NCBI GenBank assembly: GCA_947377705.1
Contig: CANCGU010000068.1
Coordinates: 1-11,420 of the forward strand
DNA: 11,420 bases
Reading direction: 5' to 3'
Source: Comamonadaceae bacterium
GTDB lineage: Bacteria > Pseudomonadota > Gammaproteobacteria > Burkholderiales > Burkholderiaceae
The position numbers and the translations under genes are program-made. This document shows positions 7,198 to 11,420 of the stretch, piece by piece; the stretch's first letter is position 1; the number at the start of each line of letters is the position of its first letter. A model generated the notes under the pieces. That model had not been told where the DNA came from, searched no databases, and saw nothing but the letters and a program-made list of their open reading frames with translations.

Positions 7198-8465
7198 TTT
7201 TTAAAAACCTTGTTGTGCAAACGGCGCATTGACAACCAAACGATCAAGCCAACAAAGGGCAAGGCACACGCGGCGGTGATGTCAGAAGAAAAAGGCCAGC
7301 CTAGCTTTTCAGCGCCTTTGGCAAGGTAGCTGACCAAGCCTGTGAAGTAATACGTGATCGCCGCGACAGACAAGCCTTCCACGGTCGATTGCAGTTTGAG
7401 TTGCAAGTCTTGGCGTTGGTTCATGGTCGTGAGCAAGGCTTGGCTACTTTGTTGCTGCTCAAAGTCGACCCGCGTGCGCAACAAATTGCTCATGCGTGAC
7501 ACGCGCTCCGACAAAGCTGTTTGCCGACGCGAAGCCCAATCACAGGTGCTGCGCGCAGGTGACAAACGGCGCTCCATAAATTCAGCAATGGTTTGCATGC
7601 CAGGCATGCGCGACTCGGCAATGTCACGGATGCGGCGATCGACCAATTCAAAGTACGCCCGCGTGGCCGAGAACCGCGAATGGGTGGCGGCATACTGCCC
7701 TTCGACTTCGCCAGCCAGGCGCGTCAAGCGGTCTAACAAGCCTGCTTCATCGGCACGCTTGGCATGGCGAATGGCATTGGCTAGCTCGGCCAGTTCACGT
7801 TCGGCATCGGCCAGCACATGCGAGGCGTCGCGCGCAGCAGGCACGCCTAGCAAGGCGGCCATGCGGTAGGTTTCAATTTCTAACAATTGCTGCACCAAGC
7901 GGCCTTGGCGACGTGGCGTGAGCGAGCCTGTCAACAAAACGATGCGTGAAAACCCATCGGGGTGCAATTGAAAATCGGTGTAAACCTCGCCATGGCCTTC
8001 GGCCACGGTGGAGGCCACCAAGGTGTCTTCGTGCAGCACTTTGGGCATCTCGGCATGGATATTCTGGGTGGACGAAGGCAGCAACCACAGGTGCAAGCGC
8101 GCCAAACATTCACCGGGCAATTGCGACAGCCACTTTTGCGGCACACCTTGAATGGCGGTCACGGGTTCCCCGTGCGAGAAAACATCGGCCTCTGCAGCGC
8201 GCATGAAGGTCCACGACACAAACTCAGTGTGCAGCTCCCAACGCAAACGAAACGCACCCAGGTCCATGCGCACATGGTTGGTGTGGGCATCAGGTGCGGG
8301 CAGATGATGGTCGCGCAGCAACTGCGCCAAGTGTTCACGACTGGCTTGTGCGCTGGCACGGTCCACCCACATCACCACGCGCGAAATGGCCAAAGGCGCT
8401 TGCATAGGTTCTGGCGGACGCGCATGCACCTCGTTGTGTAGCGCCAGTCGTTGCGGGTGGTCCAT
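7194..8465 (-). CDS. DUF3422 family membrane protein
   Basis: This 423-residue protein belongs to the DUF3422 family, which has no known function. It begins MDHPQRLALHNEVHARPPEP, the recognisable family opening, followed by HVRMDLGAFRLRWELHTEF and FTFMRAA-like positions read here as WTFMRAA. A long helical, probably coiled middle section follows (about 210-345: LADAERELAELANAI, TRLAGEVEGQYAATHSRFSA, YFELVDRRIRDI). The last 65 residues hold two likely membrane helices (AAITYYFTGLVSYLA and ITAACALPFVGLIVWLSM) and a basic tail LHNKVFKK, so it is probably an inner-membrane protein with a large cytoplasmic domain. A GTG at 8471 gives two extra residues, but GAAAGG lies eight bases before the ATG at 8465, so I use the ATG. 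It heads the five-gene operon and its stop overlaps the next start by 4 bp, which suggests a linked role with the gamma-glutamyltransferases. Confidence 0.9.
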   Translation of the reverse strand: MDHPQRLALHNEVHARPPEPMQAPLAISRVVMWVDRASAQASREHLAQLLRDHHLPAPDAHTNHVRMDLGAFRLRWELHTEFVSWTFMRAAEADVFSHGEPVTAIQGVPQKWLSQLPGECLARLHLWLLPSSTQNIHAEMPKVLHEDTLVASTVAEGHGEVYTDFQLHPDGFSRIVLLTGSLTPRRQGRLVQQLLEIETYRMAALLGVPAARDASHVLADAERELAELANAIRHAKRADEAGLLDRLTRLAGEVEGQYAATHSRFSATRAYFELVDRRIRDIAESRMPGMQTIAEFMERRLSPARSTCDWASRRQTALSERVSRMSNLLRTRVDFEQQQSSQALLTTMNQRQDLQLKLQSTVEGLSVAAITYYFTGLVSYLAKGAEKLGWPFSSDITAACALPFVGLIVWLSMRRLHNKVFKK

Positions 8466-8473
8466 CGTCACAG

Positions 8474-8479
8474 CCTTTC
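8474..8479 (-). promoter_or_regulatory. Ribosome binding site for the DUF3422 gene
   Basis: GAAAGG on the minus strand ends eight bases before the ATG at 8465. For the alternative GTG at 8471 the spacing would be only two bases, so this site decides the start. Confidence 0.5.
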
Positions 8480-8501
8480 AAAGAACACTCATTCTGACGT
8501 A

Positions 8502-8507
8502 AATATA
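8502..8507 (-). promoter_or_regulatory. Weak candidate -10 box for the DUF3422/ggt operon
   Basis: The 56 bases between the tctA terminator and the DUF3422 start are the only space for an operon promoter downstream of that terminator. TATATT on the minus strand is the best -10 candidate, 36 bases before the ATG at 8465. No good -35 hexamer lies 16-18 bases upstream, because the terminator hairpin occupies that place. A promoter here would be weak, activator-dependent, or replaced by read-through from tctBA. Confidence 0.25.
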
Positions 8508-8521
8508 AAGGGCCTCCAATG

Positions 8522-8547
8522 AAAAACGGCACCCGAAGGTGCCGTTT
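8522..8547 (-). terminator. Rho-independent terminator after tctA (UUCG tetraloop)
   Basis: On the minus strand, AAACGGCACC pairs perfectly with GGTGCCGTTT around the loop TTCG, a 10-bp stem with the very stable C(UUCG)G closing. The strand continues into a run of five T (8526-8522). It begins 24 bp after the tctA stop. On the plus strand only three T follow the stem, so it mainly serves the minus strand. Confidence 0.9.
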
Positions 8548-8571
8548 GAAGGTGAAACAGTTTGAACCGTT

Positions 8572-10083
8572 TTACTCTTCGACGAAGGCTTCTTCGCGTT
8601 TGGACTTGATGGAGGGCAACAGCACAACCACCAAAAGCAAGGCAGCAGCAGCCAACAAACCAGCTGACAGCGGACGTGTGCCAAACACAGTCCAGTCACC
8701 ACGCGACAGCAACAGCGCGCGACGCAAGTTCTCTTCCATCATGGGACCCAAGATGAAGCCCAGCAGCAAAGGCGCAGGCTCCACACCGAGCTTGACAAAG
8801 GTGTAGCCCACCAAACCAAAGGCGGCCACCATCCAGATGTCGAAAGTGTTGTTGTTGGTCGAGTACACACCAATCGCGCAGAACAGCACGATGGCAGGGA
8901 ACAAGAAGCGGTATGGCACAGACAACAACTTGATCCACATGCCAATCAAAGGCAAGTTCAGAATCACGAGCATCAAGTTACCAATCCACATCGAGGCGAT
9001 CAGACCCCAGAACAACTCGGGGTTGCTGGTCATCACCTGTGGGCCGGGTTGAATGTTGTGAATGGTCATCGCACCCACCATCAAAGCCATCACGGCGTTG
9101 GGTGGAATACCCAAGGTGAGCAAGGGGATGAACGAGGTTTGAGCACCCGCATTGTTGGCCGACTCAGGCGCCGCCACACCGCGGATGTTGCCTTGACCGA
9201 ATGGCACTTCGCCTGGGCGCAGCTTGGTTTTCTTCTCGATGGTGTAAGCCGCAAACGCCGCCAACAACGCACCGCCACCAGGCAACACGCCTAGCAACGA
9301 ACCCAACGCTGTGCCACGAATAACCGCAGGCAGCATGTTCTTGAAGTCTTCCTTGGTGGGGAACAAACCTTCCACCTTGGCCGTGAACACTTCGCGTTCG
9401 TCTTCCGGTTGCGACAAGTTCGAAATGATTTCGCCGTAACCGAACACGCCCATCGCCACCACCACGAAGCCCACACCGTCAGTGAGTTCAGGGATGTCAA
9501 AGCTGAAACGTGCGACGCCAGAGTTGACGTCGGTACCGATCAAGCCCATCAAGAGACCCAACACGATCATGGCAATCGCTTTGAGCAAAGAGCCCGAAGC
9601 CAACACCACCGCGCCAACCAAGCCCAAAATCATGAGCGAGAAGTATTCAGCAGGGCCAAACTTGAACGCGAGTTCTGTCAAAGGAGGCGCAAAGGCCGCC
9701 AAGATCAAAGTACCCACAGAACCGGCAAATAACGAACCCAAGCCAGCAGCTGCCAATGCAGGGCCTGCACGGCCTTTGCGAGCCATTTGGTAGCCGTCAA
9801 TGGTGGTGACCACCGAAGACGACTCACCAGGCAAGTTCACCAAAATCGCGGTGGTTGAACCACCGTATTGAGCGCCGTAGTAAATACCGGCCAACATGAT
9901 CAGCGCGGACACTGGGGGCAGCGCGTAAGTGGCGGGCAACAACATGGCGATGGTCGCCACGGGGCCAATGCCAGGCAGCACGCCAATGAGCGTGCCCAAG
10001 ATACAGCCGATCAAGGCGTACATCAGGTTAATCGGCGTGAAGGCCACACCAAAGCCTAATGAGAGGTTTGCAATCAAATCCAT
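8572..10083 (-). CDS. tctA: Tripartite tricarboxylate transporter, large permease subunit TctA
   Basis: This 503-residue integral inner-membrane protein has about 11-12 helices and is the large subunit of the TTT (tripartite tricarboxylate transporter) family. Together with TctB and a periplasmic binding protein it imports carboxylates by secondary transport. The family's two mirrored signature loops are visible: GTLIGVLPGIGPVATIAMLL (30-49) with YGAQYGGSTTAILVNLPGES (69-88), and in the second half GVLPGGGALLAAFAAYTIEK with LGIPPNAVMALMVGAMTIHN. Length is the usual 500. The ATG follows CTGGAG with a 9-base A-rich spacer. It starts 17 bp after the tctB stop and ends at the UUCG-loop terminator. 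The transported compound cannot be read from the permease; the binding protein normally fixes it, and none is encoded next to it. Confidence 0.96.
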   Translation of the reverse strand: MDLIANLSLGFGVAFTPINLMYALIGCILGTLIGVLPGIGPVATIAMLLPATYALPPVSALIMLAGIYYGAQYGGSTTAILVNLPGESSSVVTTIDGYQMARKGRAGPALAAAGLGSLFAGSVGTLILAAFAPPLTELAFKFGPAEYFSLMILGLVGAVVLASGSLLKAIAMIVLGLLMGLIGTDVNSGVARFSFDIPELTDGVGFVVVAMGVFGYGEIISNLSQPEDEREVFTAKVEGLFPTKEDFKNMLPAVIRGTALGSLLGVLPGGGALLAAFAAYTIEKKTKLRPGEVPFGQGNIRGVAAPESANNAGAQTSFIPLLTLGIPPNAVMALMVGAMTIHNIQPGPQVMTSNPELFWGLIASMWIGNLMLVILNLPLIGMWIKLLSVPYRFLFPAIVLFCAIGVYSTNNNTFDIWMVAAFGLVGYTFVKLGVEPAPLLLGFILGPMMEENLRRALLLSRGDWTVFGTRPLSAGLLAAAALLLVVVLLPSIKSKREEAFVEE

Positions 10084-10100
10084 TTTTTATTTCTCCAGGC

Positions 10101-10586
10101 TCAACCAGTGATGAAGGTGGGCCACACGGGCATTTGCAATTTCAGCAGCATGATGAAGGCCAAGTAGCTACCCGCCGACAGAATGGTGGCAAGCAACAAC
10201 ACTTCTTTGAGCACGAAGGTTTCACCAGCTTTGCTGGCGATGATGACCAAGGCAAAAATAGCCGCGATCAAACCCATGGCGGGAATGCCAAAGCTGGGCA
10301 AACCAGCCAACAAAATACCAAACACAACGTTGGCACCCAAGATGTAAACGATGGGCTTCCAAGCAAACTTGCCCACAGGCTCGCCATCTTCGGTGTGTTC
10401 CACCAAAGAATAGAACGTGATGAAGGCACCCAACACAGCCAAGAAGATGCCCAGCAACATGGGGAAGTAGCCAGGGCCCATGCGAGCGCCCGTGCCAATC
10501 GTGTAATTGGTCGCGCCCCACGCGAAGCCACCGCCGACCAATGTAAACATCAGGCCGGAGAAAAAGTCCTTCTGACTTTTGATCAT
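10101..10586 (-). CDS. tctB: Tripartite tricarboxylate transporter, small permease subunit TctB
   Basis: This 161-residue small membrane subunit of the TTT transporter (TctB/DUF1468 family) is the partner of TctA in the inner membrane. It opens MIKSQKDFFSGLMFTLVGGG and then has the family's typical TGARMGPGYFPMLLGIFLAV after the first helix, followed by a charged loop (EHTEDGEPVGK) and helices IVYILGANVVFGILLAGL, GLIAAIFALVIIA and VLLLATILSAGSYLAFIMLL, four to five in total. The frame extends eight codons upstream of this ATG, but GAGGAGA sits four bases before it, so the start is secure. It is the first gene of the tctBA unit, which has its own promoter candidate. Usually tctC precedes tctB; here a methyltransferase gene and its terminator precede it instead. 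Confidence 0.95.
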   Translation of the reverse strand: MIKSQKDFFSGLMFTLVGGGFAWGATNYTIGTGARMGPGYFPMLLGIFLAVLGAFITFYSLVEHTEDGEPVGKFAWKPIVYILGANVVFGILLAGLPSFGIPAMGLIAAIFALVIIASKAGETFVLKEVLLLATILSAGSYLAFIMLLKLQMPVWPTFITG

Positions 10587-10590
10587 TTCG

Positions 10591-10597
10591 TCTCCTC
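10591..10597 (-). promoter_or_regulatory. Strong ribosome binding site of tctB
   Basis: GAGGAGA on the minus strand lies four bases ahead of the ATG at 10586. It rules out the upstream in-frame start at 10610, which would place this site inside the coding region. Confidence 0.75.
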
Positions 10598-10598
10598 T

Positions 10599-10623
10599 AT
10601 TCAAAAGCAAATATGCTTTGAAT
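10599..10623 (-). repeat. Near-palindrome in the tctB leader, possible operator
   Basis: The arms ATTCAAAAGC (10599-10608) and GCTTTGAAT (10615-10623) are inverted copies that differ by one extra A and flank AAATAT. The element overlaps the end of the candidate -10 box, covers the likely transcription start and ends just before the ribosome binding site. A regulator bound here would block transcription; as RNA it could form a weak hairpin near the ribosome binding site. No regulator gene is adjacent, and the regulator cannot be named. Confidence 0.4.
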
Positions 10624-10650
10624 TATGGAGGTGCGACCAGGCACTGCCAG
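10622..10650 (-). promoter_or_regulatory. Candidate sigma-70 promoter of tctBA
   Basis: On the minus strand CTGGCA (10645-10650, four of six consensus bases) and CATAAT (10622-10627, five of six) are 17 bp apart. The site lies downstream of the upstream gene's terminator and 36 bases before the tctB start, exactly where a promoter for tctBA is needed. Confidence 0.5.
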
Positions 10651-10679
10651 ATGTGGGTTCCACCTATGTTTGACAGGAC

Positions 10680-10702
10680 AAAAATAAGGGGTAAACCCTT
10701 AT
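10680..10702 (-). terminator. Rho-independent terminator of the spermidine-synthase-like gene
   Basis: On the minus strand, ATAAGGG pairs perfectly with CCCTTAT around a 5-base loop (TTTAC). The last T of the stem belongs to a run of five T (10684-10680). The stem begins one base after the TGA at 10704, so the gene and its terminator abut, and tctBA needs its own promoter. Confidence 0.75.
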
Positions 10703-10703
10703 C

Positions 10704-11420
10704 TCATAAGGCTTTCAAAGGTTTGAACACACGCAGCCACTTGGTGGCGGGCAACGGCCAACGGGCCTGAATAGCCTCGGCACGGGCCATGAGTTCGGCG
10801 CGTTTTGGCGCGCTGGGTGTGCGCTGCGCCAGCACCACCGTGTTGCCCTCGCGCGTGGGCTTGAAGGCCCACAACGCATCCGCCCCAAATGCAGCCGCCA
10901 TCTTCTCCACGCTCTGCGCAAAGCTGGAGCTGCGGCCAAACAGGTTGACCGTCATACAGCCATCGTCGGTCAACAAGCTGCGGCAGTCGGCATAAAACTC
11001 TGCGCTGTCGAGCACGGGTGATGCGGCTTCGTGGTCATACAAGTCCACTTGCAGCGCGTCAATCTGGCCGCGCCAGTGGTCGTGCTTGGCCACCTCAGCG
11101 GCGTCGCCCAACACCACTTGCAGCTTGGCGCTGTCGGCAGGCAGCTTGAACCACAAGCGGCACGCCGCCACCACTTGCGGATTGAGTTCAATGGCCGTGG
11201 TTTTCATGCGCAGGTGCTTGAACGAAAACTTGGTGAGCGATGCAGCACCAAGCCCCAGCTGCATGGCGTGCAGCTTGCCCACTTTGTCGATGTCCACAAA
11301 CAAGAGCCACGCCATCATGCGTTGCACGTACTCAAGGTCGATGTCAAAAGGCTTGTCAATGTTCATCGAGCCTTGCACCCACGGCGTGCCGAGGTGCAGG
11401 TAGCGGGTGTCGCCGTAGTC
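10704..11420 (-). CDS. Spermidine-synthase-like SAM-binding methyltransferase fold protein, 5' end cut by window edge
   Basis: The frame stays open to the right edge, giving 238 visible residues. A GTG at 11378 is an apparent start, but the 14 codons before it (DYGDTRYLHLGTPW) continue into VQGSMNIDKPFDIDLEYVQR, which is the typical beginning of spermidine-synthase-like proteins, so the true start lies beyond the window. The Rossmann fold shows HAMQLGLGAASLTKF as the glycine-rich SAM loop, then TAIELNPQV with the ribose-binding Glu, VVLGDAAEV, and ALQVDLYDHEAASPVL. Genuine polyamine synthases have a VDSSDP-like motif at this last place; here it is VDLYDHEA, so aminopropyl transfer is doubtful and this is better called a family member of unknown substrate. 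It is its own unit with a terminator touching its stop codon. Confidence 0.85.
   Translation of the reverse strand, partial: DYGDTRYLHLGTPWVQGSMNIDKPFDIDLEYVQRMMAWLLFVDIDKVGKLHAMQLGLGAASLTKFSFKHLRMKTTAIELNPQVVAACRLWFKLPADSAKLQVVLGDAAEVAKHDHWRGQIDALQVDLYDHEAASPVLDSAEFYADCRSLLTDDGCMTVNLFGRSSSFAQSVEKMAAAFGADALWAFKPTREGNTVVLAQRTPSAPKRAELMARAEAIQARWPLPATKWLRVFKPLKAL

Larger units (their letters stand above)
2677..8465 (-). other. Predicted five-gene operon: DUF3422, GGT-like, ggt, EndoU, acidic protein
   Basis: Five minus-strand genes follow each other with a 4-bp overlap (7194-7197), a 3-bp gap (5572-5574), an 8-bp overlap (3706-3713) and a 17-bp gap (3103-3119). No terminator or room for an internal promoter exists between them. 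Translational coupling is likely at the first three junctions. No terminator hairpin with a T run is visible at the end, where the last stop lies inside the convergent antiporter gene. Confidence 0.75.

Noticed and set aside
10059..10673. 204-codon plus-strand frame opposite tctB
   Set aside because: It is antisense to tctB and very rich in Gln/His/Asp; it also crosses the tctB promoter and ribosome binding site.
10704..11378. Complete methyltransferase gene starting with GTG at 11378
   Set aside because: The frame stays open and family-like for 14 more codons to the window edge, so that GTG is internal and the gene is partial.
10704..11420. True spermidine synthase (speE)
   Set aside because: The polyamine-site motif is VDLYDHEA instead of a VDSSDP-like form; only the SAM-fold family call is safe.

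Overview
The window looks like chromosomal DNA of a betaproteobacterium, most likely Burkholderiales and probably Comamonadaceae (inference). The support is moderately high GC, a TctA/TctB tricarboxylate-type transporter, a DUF3422 membrane protein, a spermidine-synthase-like methyltransferase and a lipoprotein gamma-glutamyltransferase. I see no insertion sequence, integrase, tRNA, rRNA or CRISPR array. It reads as tightly packed core and accessory genes, not a mobile island.

Layout, left to right. (1) 1-837, minus: a drug/metabolite (EamA-type) transporter whose 3' end lies off the left edge. (2) 838-930: a short divergent intergenic region holding an imperfect palindrome. (3) 931-2700, plus: a Kef-type CPA2 cation/proton antiporter with a C-terminal nucleotide-binding RCK (TrkA-N) domain. 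Its stop overlaps the convergent gene by 24 bp. (4) 2677-8465, minus: a compact five-gene set read in the order DUF3422 protein, cytoplasmic gamma-glutamyltransferase-like hydrolase, exported lipoprotein gamma-glutamyltransferase, membrane-anchored or secreted EndoU-domain protein, and a small acidic protein. All junctions are overlaps or gaps of at most 17 bp, so this is almost certainly one operon. (5) 8522-8547: a strong terminator with a UUCG loop that closes the next unit. (6) 8572-10586, minus: tctB then tctA, the membrane part of a tripartite tricarboxylate transporter, with its own candidate promoter and a near-palindrome in the leader. No substrate-binding protein gene (tctC) is adjacent. 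(7) 10680-10702: a second minus-strand terminator directly after the stop of (8). (8) 10704-11420, minus: a spermidine-synthase-like methyltransferase whose 5' end lies off the right edge.

The most interesting part is the tail of the five-gene operon. An EndoU-fold ribonuclease domain (bacterial EndoU family, PF14436-like by recognition) with an N-terminal membrane/signal segment is followed 17 bp later by a 141-residue, strongly acidic, signal-less protein that I do not recognise. That geometry resembles a toxin/immunity pair. It is unusual because the pair is attached to glutathione/gamma-glutamyl metabolism genes and not to a CDI, Rhs or type VI locus. Whether it is a real toxin system or a housekeeping periplasmic RNase cannot be settled from the sequence.
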